Part shown: in pieces, positions 1-7,430 of the stretch
How positions within the stretch are numbered: position 1 is the stretch's first letter
Layout: each line of letters opens with the position of its first letter
Source of the DNA: Chloroflexota bacterium
Lineage (GTDB): Bacteria; Chloroflexota; Dehalococcoidia; SAR202; UBA826
Assembly: GCA_002696685.1 (NCBI GenBank)
Contig: NZSI01000046.1
Location: 1-16,269, forward strand
DNA length: 16,269 nucleotides
Direction of reading: 5' to 3'
Made by a program: the position numbers and the translations under genes
The notes under the pieces: model-generated
What the model saw: the letters and a program-made list of their open reading frames with translations, nothing else
Told to the model about the DNA's origin: nothing
Database searches by the model: none

Positions 1-20
1 GCCCGTCCATAAACCCTAAT

Positions 21-1178
21 CTATTTGAAAGCAGGCATAACCTCTTCTGAAAACTGTTGGAGCTGCTCTGTAATAACAGTTTCAGGCGTCCCCATAGGAT
101 GGCTAACACTAACTCTGTCTAGTCCAGGGTAAAGCTTTTCCAGTTCTTTGAGCTGCTGAATGATCAGATCTGGAGGACCTGCCAATACACCACCGGCTGC
201 CACTGCATCCTCTACTCTCGGCAGATCGGCGGTAGGAGCACGTGATGGATCTGACATAATTTCAATCTGTTCATCCGAAAGGGCTCTCACTAACCTTAAT
301 GGCCCGAACATCTTAAGGTTTTCCTCATAATAACCTGCCACTTCTTCCATGGCCTTTTCTTTAGTCTCAGCTATATGATAGTGAAATCCTATTGAAAGCT
401 TCTCACCTAGTTCCAACTCTGTCCCTACACGCTGATACGCGTCCCTAAATGCATTCATGGCATTCACCATTGCTCCGCCTTCGGAGCTCCCTCCTCCAAT
501 AATTCCACTTATCCCATGCTTCGCCATGAAATCCATCCCTCTCGGAGTGGCACTCTGAATTGGCTGCCAGCATTCAACAGGCGTGTTAACCGGACGGGGA
601 ACAAGAGTTATCTCTTCTAGATCGTATCCCCTGTATTCAACTTCTGGCGGTATGACATAGTTTTCCCCTTTATGAGAAAAACTTTCATTATGAAACGCCT
701 TAAATATGATGTCGACCTGCTCTTCAAATAAGTTCCTGTTAGCGGGCTGGTCAAGTAATGGAGAGCCAAACGACTCTACTTCCCTTGTGTGATATCCCCT
801 GCCCACGCCAAAAACCGTCCTACCTCCTGTGAGTATATCGGCGGTAGCATAGTCTTCCGCCAACCTGAGAGGATGCCACATGGGGGCAATATTGAATCCA
901 CACCCAAGCTTTATATTGGAAGTTAAATGAGCTAAATGTACCGCGAGCATCAGCACATTGGGAAGACATTCATATCCTTCAGGCTGAAAGTGATGTTCAG
1001 CCATCCAGAACGTGTTAAATCCATTTTCATCCATGGTTTTCGCTATTTTTGATGTTTTGTCAAAAACACCAGACAGACTGTCGTTACCAAAGGCTCTATC
1101 GTTAACGGCGACTCCAGCATATCCAACGTTATCCATATCAATGTGGCCGGCGAAAAGACTATCGAATTTTGTGATCAT
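21..1178 (-). CDS. LLM-class flavin-dependent monooxygenase
   Basis: A 385-residue protein of the bacterial-luciferase-like (LLM) superfamily, soluble TIM-barrel enzymes that use reduced FMN and O2 to oxygenate organic substrates. The hallmark AEHHF motif lies at residues 60-64, and the barrel segment GGRTVFGVGRGYH at 118-130 is the usual phosphate-contacting region. Length is normal for the family (330-400). The ATG at 1178 is preceded by GAGGAT six bases upstream, so this start is well supported. It is the last gene of a minus-strand trio (LLM, SDR, LLM), 43 bases after the SDR. The reduced flavin would have to come from a separate reductase, which is not in the window. The substrate is unknown. 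It belongs to a different subgroup from the other LLM at 2037-3209, so the two are not a recent duplication. Confidence 0.9.
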   Translation of the reverse strand: MITKFDSLFAGHIDMDNVGYAGVAVNDRAFGNDSLSGVFDKTSKIAKTMDENGFNTFWMAEHHFQPEGYECLPNVLMLAVHLAHLTSNIKLGCGFNIAPMWHPLRLAEDYATADILTGGRTVFGVGRGYHTREVESFGSPLLDQPANRNLFEEQVDIIFKAFHNESFSHKGENYVIPPEVEYRGYDLEEITLVPRPVNTPVECWQPIQSATPRGMDFMAKHGISGIIGGGSSEGGAMVNAMNAFRDAYQRVGTELELGEKLSIGFHYHIAETKEKAMEEVAGYYEENLKMFGPLRLVRALSDEQIEIMSDPSRAPTADLPRVEDAVAAGGVLAGPPDLIIQQLKELEKLYPGLDRVSVSHPMGTPETVITEQLQQFSEEVMPAFK

Positions 1179-1221
1179 CGTTACATCCTCAAGAAATTTA
1201 TAATTGTCTTATATCGTATTT

Positions 1222-2037
1222 TTACCCGGAAGTCTGGGGCGAACCAGGATAAGAACCTCCCGCATTAAGCGCAGTATTACCCCCATCCATAGGTATCAAT
1301 GCTCCTGTGATCCAAGAGGCTGAATCTGATGCCAGAAGAACTGACAAACCTTTAATATCATCAGGACTTCCTATTCTCCCAGCAGGAATCCCACTGAGAA
1401 AAGTATTAAGCACGTCCGGAGTTTTTTCAATCCGCTCCTGGAGACCTGGGTTTAGAACCTGAGCGGGAAGAATAGCATTCACTCTAACACCACGACTTGC
1501 CCACTCTGTGGCTAAGCTTCTAGTCATTTGAACGACTGCCCCCATCGCAGTCTGATAAGCGATCTGCCCTCTACCTAGGGATGACATACCTCCAATGGAA
1601 CCAATATTTACTATCGAGCCCTTCCCTTGTTTTAGCATAATTCGTCCAGCCTCACGGCACATCAGAAAACGTCCAATCACCAAGCTTTTTAAGGATTTTT
1701 CAAAATCCTCCACCTTGAAATCTTCTGAGGAACCCATAACGGTTTTCCCTCCAGCAACATTCCCTAAAAAATCTCCCCTGCCGTATTTTTCCATCACATC
1801 CAAGAAAATTCCCGGAATAGATTCTACGTCTGAAACATCCGCAGTGAACGTATCGACATTTCTACCGATTGACCTGATATGGGAAGCAGTGTCAGAAAGT
1901 CCAGATTCATTTAAATCAATAATAGCCATGTCAGACCCAGACTCAGCCAGAGCAACGGACATTGCTCTACCCATTCCTTGAGCAGCTCCCGAAACTACCG
2001 ATACTTTTCCAGACAAATCAAAAATCTGAACAGCCAT
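1222..2037 (-). CDS. SDR-family protein with degenerate catalytic tetrad
   Basis: A 271-residue classical short-chain dehydrogenase/reductase by fold. The cofactor loop SGAAQGMG is at residues 16-23, Asp41 at the end of beta-2 suggests NAD(H), and VRVNAILPAQ and the C-terminal MDGGN are typical. The active site is not typical. The Ser (S147) and Tyr (Y161) are present, but the Lys of YxxxK is Met (Y161-Q-T-A-M165, codon ATG). The NNAG motif reads GNVAG (92-96), and the position of the catalytic Asn, usually in an N-x-x-G helix motif, reads L-V-I-G (119-122). Two of the four tetrad residues therefore appear lost. The reading frame is intact, so this is not simple decay. Its ATG overlaps the stop of the upstream LLM by one base (TAATG), with AGGA seven bases before the start, implying translational coupling. 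It may be a structural or regulatory partner, or use altered chemistry. Confidence 0.87.
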   Translation of the reverse strand: MAVQIFDLSGKVSVVSGAAQGMGRAMSVALAESGSDMAIIDLNESGLSDTASHIRSIGRNVDTFTADVSDVESIPGIFLDVMEKYGRGDFLGNVAGGKTVMGSSEDFKVEDFEKSLKSLVIGRFLMCREAGRIMLKQGKGSIVNIGSIGGMSSLGRGQIAYQTAMGAVVQMTRSLATEWASRGVRVNAILPAQVLNPGLQERIEKTPDVLNTFLSGIPAGRIGSPDDIKGLSVLLASDSASWITGALIPMDGGNTALNAGGSYPGSPQTSG

Positions 2038-3209
2038 TATTCCTTCCTAGACTCATCGTAATCACTCTTAGCTGTTTCTAATCCCTTTATTCTCCCCGCC
2101 AGTAAGGGCTTCATCCTTTCCTTTGCCCATTGATTTGAAGCTTCTATAGATCTTACAGATCCCTGAAACTGAGGCATAACATATCTAGCGATAAGCTCGT
2201 AGCTCTTTAACATAGTTTCTCGCGGCGCCCAATCAACTGTCTGAATAAGAAAGCCCCCAAAACCGCCACTTTCTCTAGCAAGCTGATTAATACCCTCTAT
2301 ACAGTCCTCTGGACTACCGACAATCCAGTACCCATGCTCAGCCATCCAGTCCACAAGATCTTCATCCGCACCATTGAATACAGGGTCCCGACCATTGGTC
2401 CCTTCAGAATATTCCCTAAGAAACTGACTTGCCCCTACCCGTACATCATCCCTTGCCTGTTGCGTAGTTTCAGCCACATGAACAGGAACTGTTAATCTCC
2501 ATTCCTCCCGCCTAACTACTTTTGAATGCTCTTTGGCCGTTTCTTCGGCAATATCCCAGAGTTTGCTGTAATCAGCTCGTCCAGCAGACGGGTCACGTGG
2601 GACAGTTATTGTCAAAACAGATGCGCCGTACTTACCGGCTAGTACTACACCAGAAGGAGATTGTATTGAAGCCACCGCAATGGGCATATACGGACGTTGA
2701 TAAGGTTTAATCTGGAGCAAAGCCTCGTTAAGTTCAAACCATTCGCCTTTGTACGTTATTGGATCGTCTTCAGTGAACAGACGGAGAATAATGGCAAGCG
2801 ATTCCTCCATTTTCCTACGTTGAGTGGCTGGATCAATACCCATCATATAAGCGTCTGTGGGCAATGCTCCAGGCCCAACACCGAACATTATGCGACCCCG
2901 CGTCATATGGTCCAATTGGACCATTCGATTCGCCACCATGAATGGGTGATGATAAGGCAGGCTGACTACCCCAGTCCCTAATTTAATATGCCTCGTCCTC
3001 TCAGCAGCCGCTGCGATGAACAGTTCTGGGGAGGAGATAATTTCCCACCCCGCGCTATGGTGCTCCCCTATCCAGGCCTCATCATATCCAAGCTCATCGA
3101 GCCATTCGATTAGTTCCATATCTCTGTGAAAAGCTAATGTCGGGTTTTCTCCAACTCTATGAAATGGCCCTAAAAATATGCCAAAAGTCATTCTCTCAGG
3201 AAGATTCAT
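2037..3209 (-). CDS. LimB-like LLM flavin monooxygenase
   Basis: A 390-residue luciferase-like monooxygenase resembling the group often annotated as limonene 1,2-monooxygenase (LimB of Rhodococcus, similar length). The N-terminal strand reads MTFGIFLGPFH (7-17). The motif GEHHSAGWE lies at 48-56, LGTGVVSLPYHHP at 77-89, and the barrel loop RGRIMFGVGPGALP at 104-117. Such enzymes are FMNH2-dependent and need a separate reductase. The start is ATG at 3209 with a strong GAGAGGTGAG five bases upstream. It is the first gene of the LLM-SDR-LLM unit, and its stop overlaps the SDR start. The C-terminal 40 residues are hydrophilic and charged, as in this subgroup. The family call is firm. The limonene substrate is only the annotation habit for this clade and should not be taken literally. 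Confidence 0.9.
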   Translation of the reverse strand: MNLPERMTFGIFLGPFHRVGENPTLAFHRDMELIEWLDELGYDEAWIGEHHSAGWEIISSPELFIAAAAERTRHIKLGTGVVSLPYHHPFMVANRMVQLDHMTRGRIMFGVGPGALPTDAYMMGIDPATQRRKMEESLAIILRLFTEDDPITYKGEWFELNEALLQIKPYQRPYMPIAVASIQSPSGVVLAGKYGASVLTITVPRDPSAGRADYSKLWDIAEETAKEHSKVVRREEWRLTVPVHVAETTQQARDDVRVGASQFLREYSEGTNGRDPVFNGADEDLVDWMAEHGYWIVGSPEDCIEGINQLARESGGFGGFLIQTVDWAPRETMLKSYELIARYVMPQFQGSVRSIEASNQWAKERMKPLLAGRIKGLETAKSDYDESRKE

Positions 3210-3375
3210 TGTGTCTCACCTCTCATTCGGTCATAAACGTAGATCTATACAAAGAGATATCTACATTACTTCTTAGTTGTGTGTAGCACCTTTTTATAGG
3301 TAATCACGCAACAAGTAAAGTGCTGGTTTGTCAGATAGAATATCGACCTAGTCTGAAAAAACTTGGAAAGTACAT
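3210..3375. promoter_or_regulatory. divergent intergenic region with palindromes
   Basis: This 166-bp gap between divergent genes is the longest non-coding stretch and must hold the promoters of both the LLM trio and the acyl-CoA dehydrogenase-like gene. Two perfect 8-bp palindromes, TAGATCTA (3240-3247) and AGATATCT (3255-3262), have centres 15 bp apart. Around them GTAGAT (3239-3244) and ATCTAC (3259-3264) form an outer inverted repeat. This could be an operator next to the leftward promoter. I could not pick convincing -35/-10 pairs on either strand. The rightward gene has GGAAAG five bases before its ATG. Confidence 0.4.
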
Positions 3376-4557
3376 ATGTGGCCAAACAGTGAAAAACAAA
3401 AAAAGATCGTAGAAACTGCAAAATCTATAGCCAAAAAAATTGCTCCAACTGCCCAATATCATGACTTCAACGCAACATTTCCAGTGGAACACTTCCGTCT
3501 GATAAGGGAAAAGGGCTACCTTAAAGCGTGCGTTCCAGAGAAATATGGAGGTCTTGGCCACGGAATTACTGACATGGCGCTTTCGCAATACGAGATTGGA
3601 AAGGCTTGTGGTTCAACAGCTGTCGCCGTTGGAATGCACCATCAGGTTGTGGGCACAGAATCAGAATCAGATCAATGGCCGGAAAAAATCAGATCCATGA
3701 TTTTCAACGATGTGGTTCAGTCAGGAGCAATAGCCAACAACATAGCTTCTGAACCAGAACTCGGAAGCCCCCGTGGAGGAGGCCGCCCCTCTACATCACT
3801 GACAAAGTCAAGCAACAATGAATGGATTCTCAATGGAAGAAAAACCTGGTCAACATTATCTCCAGTTCTAACATATGCCATGACACTAGCGGCAGTTGAG
3901 GACGGCAGCGGAGACGTTGCCAAAATAGTGGTGGAGATGAATTCTAGCGGTGTAAGCATCGAAGAAACCTGGAACTCAATGTCCATGAGAGCAACAGGAT
4001 CTCACGACATAATATTTAACAACGTGAAAGTTTCCGAAAAAGACTTTATATCCCGTTCAAATCCCAAAAATAGAGCATCTATTTCACCGAACGGAGCAGC
4101 CTGGTTTCCCATGCTATTGAGTGGAGCAAATCTGGGAATAGCCCACTCAGCCCGGCTATATGCAATCAAATTCGCGCTGAACCGCAGACCAACGGGATCA
4201 CGAGCCCCAATTTCCGATATTCCTCATATAAGAGAACAGATAGCAAAAATGGAATCTCAACTATTAAGAGCTAGAAGAAATCTTTTTTCTTGCTGTGAAG
4301 ATTGGGAGAAATACCCGTATGACAGGGATGATTTATTACCCGAGATATCTATCGTAAAAGTACAAACCATAGAAGCAGCGATATCTATTACAGATCTCGC
4401 GATGAGAATAGTTGGAGCAGTTGGGCTAGACAAAGACAAACCATTGGAGAGATATTTTAGGGATGTAAGAAGTGGAATATCAAACCCGCCTATCAAAGCA
4501 AGAGCCCTTGAACAACTAGCATCTCATTTACTAAGTGCTATAGACGAAACGGCGTGA
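3376..4557 (+). CDS. acyl-CoA dehydrogenase-family flavoprotein lacking the usual catalytic Glu
   Basis: A 393-residue protein with the acyl-CoA dehydrogenase fold. The N-terminal helical domain is about residues 1-115 and contains VPEKYGGLG at 53-61. The middle beta domain contains NGRKTW (153-158) and MSMRATGSHDIIF (202-214). The C-terminal helical domain has a terminal FRDVRSGISNPP (361-372). In medium-chain enzymes the catalytic Glu lies nine residues after the Arg of this RD motif; here that position is Pro371. The isovaleryl/long-chain alternative position, before LSGANLG (248-254), also lacks a Glu. It may therefore be an atypical dehydrogenase, or an ACAD-fold flavin monooxygenase of the DszC/SfnC type. 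The ATG at 3376 follows GGAAAG. It stands alone on the plus strand, divergent from the LLM trio and convergent with the metallo-hydrolase gene (26-bp gap). Confidence 0.88.
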   Translation: MWPNSEKQKKIVETAKSIAKKIAPTAQYHDFNATFPVEHFRLIREKGYLKACVPEKYGGLGHGITDMALSQYEIGKACGSTAVAVGMHHQVVGTESESDQWPEKIRSMIFNDVVQSGAIANNIASEPELGSPRGGGRPSTSLTKSSNNEWILNGRKTWSTLSPVLTYAMTLAAVEDGSGDVAKIVVEMNSSGVSIEETWNSMSMRATGSHDIIFNNVKVSEKDFISRSNPKNRASISPNGAAWFPMLLSGANLGIAHSARLYAIKFALNRRPTGSRAPISDIPHIREQIAKMESQLLRARRNLFSCCEDWEKYPYDRDDLLPEISIVKVQTIEAAISITDLAMRIVGAVGLDKDKPLERYFRDVRSGISNPPIKARALEQLASHLLSAIDETA

Positions 4558-4583
4558 GATTCTGTGTGGAAGTCAACAGGGTT

Positions 4584-5414
4584 CTACTGAGTAATGTTAA
4601 AAATGGAATCGGTTCTACACACCCTACCCTCACTAACCAGTTTATCTAGATGACGTTCAACATTACTTTCCGCGGTTGGAATTAACCTCTCATCTAGGTC
4701 CGATGGATAGATCGAGGACCTAATATCACTGATTGAAAGTGCCCCTTTTTCAAGGGCCGCAAGAACTTGTCTTTCCCTACTTAGCCTGTGGTCTAGCTGC
4801 CACTGGACGAGATCTTTACCCTTCGGTGGTGGCACAACAGGACCATGGGCCGGACAAACCGTGTCATGCTCATAGGTTGTAATCAATTCCAGGGACTTCA
4901 TATACGATGTGAGATCTCTGACAGAAGTCGAACTTGCGCCCAAAACCGCATCTCCAGTGAACATAACCCCGTCACATGCCAAATAGTAGCAAACGTGATC
5001 TACTTCGTGACCTGGAGTGAATATGACCTCCAGATCAACGGAACTGTCTAAATGAATTTTTTCTCTATCCTCTAAAGGAATCACCATGCTTTCGTCGCCA
5101 AGTATTCTTGAGAGTTTGCCCGCAAGATCGGGATGACACCGAACCGGACAACCCACTAAATCTTGAAGCCTGTCTAATCCCCCGGTGTGATCCCCATGTC
5201 CATGAGTAATTAAAATAGCTTCTATAGGAGGTTTCCCAAGCTGGACATAGTATTCAATAATCGATTTCGTCCACCTACGTTCGTAATCCCCAGTATCAAT
5301 GATGACCATTTTTTTTTGAGGATCACCAACAAAATAGTTATTGCTACCTCCAGGATGAGAGGGAGCGCCATCGTCAATATGCATCGTATAAATGTGTTCA
5401 GATGTCTTGCTCAA
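4584..5414 (-). CDS. LACTB2-like metallo-beta-lactamase-fold hydrolase
   Basis: A 276-residue MBL-fold hydrolase. The dinuclear metal site is complete: HGHGDH at 71-76, PGH with His136, D155 in the GDAVLG segment, and H190 in PAHG. Residues from about 205 to 275 form an extra helical, winged-helix-like tail with LSRERQVLAAL and DKLVSEG, as in the LACTB2-like branch. This branch includes nucleases, and related proteins include thioester or lactone hydrolases. The start is TTG at 5414; the first in-frame ATG (residue 11) would cut the first beta-strand and has no Shine-Dalgarno, whereas TTG has AGGA about nine bases upstream. It is the last gene of the long minus-strand series, 33 bases after the hydratase-like gene. 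In this context it may release a carboxylic acid from a CoA ester or open a lactone. That is inference. Confidence 0.87.
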   Translation of the reverse strand: MSKTSEHIYTMHIDDGAPSHPGGSNNYFVGDPQKKMVIIDTGDYERRWTKSIIEYYVQLGKPPIEAILITHGHGDHTGGLDRLQDLVGCPVRCHPDLAGKLSRILGDESMVIPLEDREKIHLDSSVDLEVIFTPGHEVDHVCYYLACDGVMFTGDAVLGASSTSVRDLTSYMKSLELITTYEHDTVCPAHGPVVPPPKGKDLVQWQLDHRLSRERQVLAALEKGALSISDIRSSIYPSDLDERLIPTAESNVERHLDKLVSEGRVCRTDSIFNITQ

Positions 5415-5447
5415 AGTCTTATGTCCTACTGTCAGAATTACGGGTAA

Positions 5448-6233
5448 TCATACAAATCGCACTGATACAGCACCCAGTCTGTCAAAAATAGCTTCGAAGA
5501 AATCTCCAAGCTCCGCTGGAACAGCTGCGACAGGGGTACCTGATATAACTATGTCTCCAGCTTTAAGTCCAATATCGAAGTCCGCCCACCTGTTAGCAAG
5601 ATTAGCAACCGCCTGCGCGGGATTGCCAAGAACTGCTGCTCCAGCACCTGTTGATATAACTTCGCCATTCTCCTCAAGAACCATCCCAACCAGCCTCAAA
5701 TCTAGATTATCTGTCGTGGTAAGTTTTCCACCAAGTATTACTATCGCAGCGCCAGAATTATCGGCGATATTGTCTTCAATTCTAGATATGGGAGTTTCAT
5801 ACCTAGAATCGGCTATCTCAAATGCAGGCATTACTCCTGCGGTTGCCGAAAGAACATTCCCCACAGTAACTCCCGGTCCCTTTAATTCATCGGATAACAG
5901 AAAAGCTATTTCTGGTTCGACTATAGGACGAAACATACTGTCTATAGATATAGAATCGCCCTCCGGAATCACCATGGAGGCAAGTAAATGCCCAAATATG
6001 GGTTCATTTATTCCAAATTTTTCCTGATTAGCCTTTGAGCTAAGACCAATTTTACCTCCCACAATCACATCGCCTTCAGCTGTCATTTTTTTTATAAGCT
6101 CTTGTTGAATACTATATGCCCCATCCACAGTCAGATCATTTATTGAAAAGGTGATTGCTGGGGTAGGAACACGTCTTTCCCTTGCACCGAAAAGACTATC
6201 GGCACTGGTAATAATGGATGGTTTATCTAACAT
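5448..6233 (-). CDS. 2-keto-4-pentenoate hydratase / FAH-fold family protein
   Basis: A 261-residue member of the MhpD/DmpE/DmpH group of the fumarylacetoacetate hydrolase fold, cytosolic divalent-metal enzymes acting on 2-oxo (di)acids, either hydratases or decarboxylases. Metal ligands are visible as VEPEIAF (Glu106 and Glu108) and AFEIADSR (Glu139). The conserved Lys is in GGKIGL (K61), and the substrate-loop segment DNIADNSG is near 154-161. C-terminal GDIVISGTP is standard. Length matches the family (about 260). The ATG at 6233 has a perfect GGAGG six bases upstream. It sits between the cupin and the metallo-hydrolase at the downstream end of the operon. Hydration of a 2-oxo-4-enoate, or decarboxylation of a 2-oxo-3-enedioate, are the natural options. 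Which one cannot be decided from sequence by eye. Confidence 0.88.
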   Translation of the reverse strand: MLDKPSIITSADSLFGARERRVPTPAITFSINDLTVDGAYSIQQELIKKMTAEGDVIVGGKIGLSSKANQEKFGINEPIFGHLLASMVIPEGDSISIDSMFRPIVEPEIAFLLSDELKGPGVTVGNVLSATAGVMPAFEIADSRYETPISRIEDNIADNSGAAIVILGGKLTTTDNLDLRLVGMVLEENGEVISTGAGAAVLGNPAQAVANLANRWADFDIGLKAGDIVISGTPVAAVPAELGDFFEAIFDRLGAVSVRFV

Positions 6234-6265
6234 TTATTGCCTCCAGACGACTATCTATACTATTT

Positions 6266-6583
6266 TCACTCAACAGGTATGGCTATTGAGACCCTAGGAA
6301 TCTCACCAACTGCTCTCGTAGTATGCCCTTGGCCATCCAAGTCTTCGGCAAGCATCATATCTCCAGGCCCCAACCTGTAAACAGTTCCATCTCCCAATCC
6401 TATTTCAACCTCACCTTCAAGTGTCACCAGAAACTGTTTGCGGGGGGCAGTATGCCAATCAATAAAATTCCCCGGCTCGTGTTTCCTAAATACTAAACCA
6501 GTAGCCGGCATCTCATTGGGAGGTTTATATTCCTCCATGTGAGACTGCCCGTCAGGACCTGTAAATAATCGATAAAAAGCCAT
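6266..6583 (-). CDS. small cupin-domain protein
   Basis: A 105-residue single-domain cupin. Motif 1 is FIDWHTAPRKQFLVTLEGEV (40-59), with a probable metal ligand His44 and Gln50 where many cupins have Glu. Motif 2 is LGPGDMMLAEDLDGQGH (71-87), with His87. Such small cupins can be dioxygenases, isomerases or simple binding proteins. With Gln in place of Glu, and too few other ligands visible, catalysis is not assured. The start is very clear: ATG at 6583 with GGGAGGT five bases upstream. It is 32 bases upstream of the hydratase-like gene and follows the SDR array, so it is probably co-transcribed. The substrate is unknown. Confidence 0.85.
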   Translation of the reverse strand: MAFYRLFTGPDGQSHMEEYKPPNEMPATGLVFRKHEPGNFIDWHTAPRKQFLVTLEGEVEIGLGDGTVYRLGPGDMMLAEDLDGQGHTTRAVGEIPRVSIAIPVE

Positions 6584-6628
6584 GCTGTACCTCCCTTGTT
6601 CCTTACATTAGATATAAAGCTTTACCAA

Positions 6629-7381
6629 TTACCTAGCAGTAAGACCTCCATCCACAGGTAATTCGGCTCCGGTTATATATGAAGCCTCATTAGAGGCGAG
6701 AAATAAAACTGCATTGGCAACTTCTCCAACAAGTCCTACCCTGTTCATGGGAACATCCTCCAGCATAATTTTCCTGGTCTCAGGGTCAGCGGTACCAACT
6801 GAAGTAACCATCGGCGGCATTATTCCAGGGTGAACGGAATTAACTCTTATCCCTTTTTCCGCATACTGAACCGCTGCAGATTTTGTCATTATCCTTACCG
6901 CCCCTTTAGAAGCGTTGTACCCCATATGAACATAACTCTGTCCAACAATGCCAGATATGGAGGAAATATTTACTATTGATCCTGACCCACTCTCACACAT
7001 AGCAGGGAGTACGCTCCGCATTCCTAAAAAAACACCACGTGAATTAACATTCATGAGTCGATCATATGCCTCTAAGCTCATAATATCCGGCTGATACGAA
7101 CCACTTATGCCTGCATTATTTACCAGAATATCTATAGTCCCAAACTGTTTTAACACGTCCGCCACTACTACTTCCCATCTTTCTTCATCGGTTACATCAA
7201 GCTCCATGAAGATGGCGTTACCACCAGAAGATTTGATCTCATCGACAACCTCCATTCCGTCTTCTATTTTCATATCCGCCACAACAACATTAGAACCCTC
7301 AGAGGCAAATAATGCTGACTCAGCCGCCCCCATACCACTAGCACCACCGGTGACAATCGAAACTTTATTTTGCAATCTCAT
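6629..7381 (-). CDS. SDR-family oxidoreductase (third of SDR array)
   Basis: A 250-residue classical SDR. The cofactor motif TGGASGMG is at 11-18, with Asp36 at the end of beta-2 (NAD preference). NNAG is at 88-91, the catalytic Ser in NISSISG near 142, and YNASK at 155-159 is complete. The helix Asn is in MNVNSRG, and the C-terminal LPVDGGL is typical. A longer frame runs to a TTG at 7402, but the ATG at 7381 has GGAGGAG with a 6-base spacer, and the protein then begins MRLQNKVSIVTGG as the family expects. It shares GMGAAES, NNAGIS and the phrase HPGxMPPMxTS with the SDR at 8227-8988, and these two are closer to each other than to the SDR between them. It probably oxidises a secondary alcohol or reduces a ketone in the pathway. 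Confidence 0.92.
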   Translation of the reverse strand: MRLQNKVSIVTGGASGMGAAESALFASEGSNVVVADMKIEDGMEVVDEIKSSGGNAIFMELDVTDEERWEVVVADVLKQFGTIDILVNNAGISGSYQPDIMSLEAYDRLMNVNSRGVFLGMRSVLPAMCESGSGSIVNISSISGIVGQSYVHMGYNASKGAVRIMTKSAAVQYAEKGIRVNSVHPGIMPPMVTSVGTADPETRKIMLEDVPMNRVGLVGEVANAVLFLASNEASYITGAELPVDGGLTAR

Positions 7382-7387
7382 TTCATA

Positions 7388-7394
7388 CTCCTCC
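7388..7394 (-). promoter_or_regulatory. Shine-Dalgarno GGAGGAG fixing the SDR start
   Basis: GGAGGAG on the minus strand sits six bases before the ATG at 7381. It lies inside the longer TTG-initiated frame, which argues that the ATG and not the TTG at 7402 is the true start. Confidence 0.8.
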
Positions 7395-7416
7395 AGAGTC
7401 AACTATTCAATCGATT

Positions 7417-7430
7417 GGTAGGCACCTACC
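7417..7430 (-). repeat. short hairpin across an SDR stop codon
   Basis: GGTAGG and CCTACC form a near-perfect inverted repeat separated by two bases. As RNA it is a 5-bp stem with a 4-base loop that includes the TAG stop of the middle SDR. A second perfect palindrome, CAATCGATTG (7408-7417), abuts it. No T-run follows, so it is not a classical terminator. It could affect coupling between neighbouring SDR genes, or be chance. Confidence 0.3.

Noticed and set aside
1595..1981. A 128-residue plus-strand frame opposite the degenerate SDR
   Set aside because: The SDR has the cofactor loop, the Ser and Tyr of the active site and coupled translation. The opposite frame has none of these.
1222..2037. 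Treating the degenerate SDR as a pseudogene
   Set aside because: The frame is complete over 271 residues, the fold motifs are intact and the gene is translationally coupled, so it is kept as a coding gene.
4558..4583. Bidirectional terminator between the convergent genes
   Set aside because: The 26-bp gap shows no stem-loop with a T-run on either strand.
5392..6027. A 211-residue plus-strand open frame
   Set aside because: It is antisense to the hydratase-like gene, which has a strong Shine-Dalgarno and clear family motifs. The plus-strand translation is Ser/Thr/Pro-rich, as expected of an antisense shadow.
6615..6624. TAAAGCTTTA palindrome as an operator
   Set aside because: A 10-bp AT-rich palindrome between the SDR and cupin genes, with no partner site or promoter nearby, is easily explained by chance.
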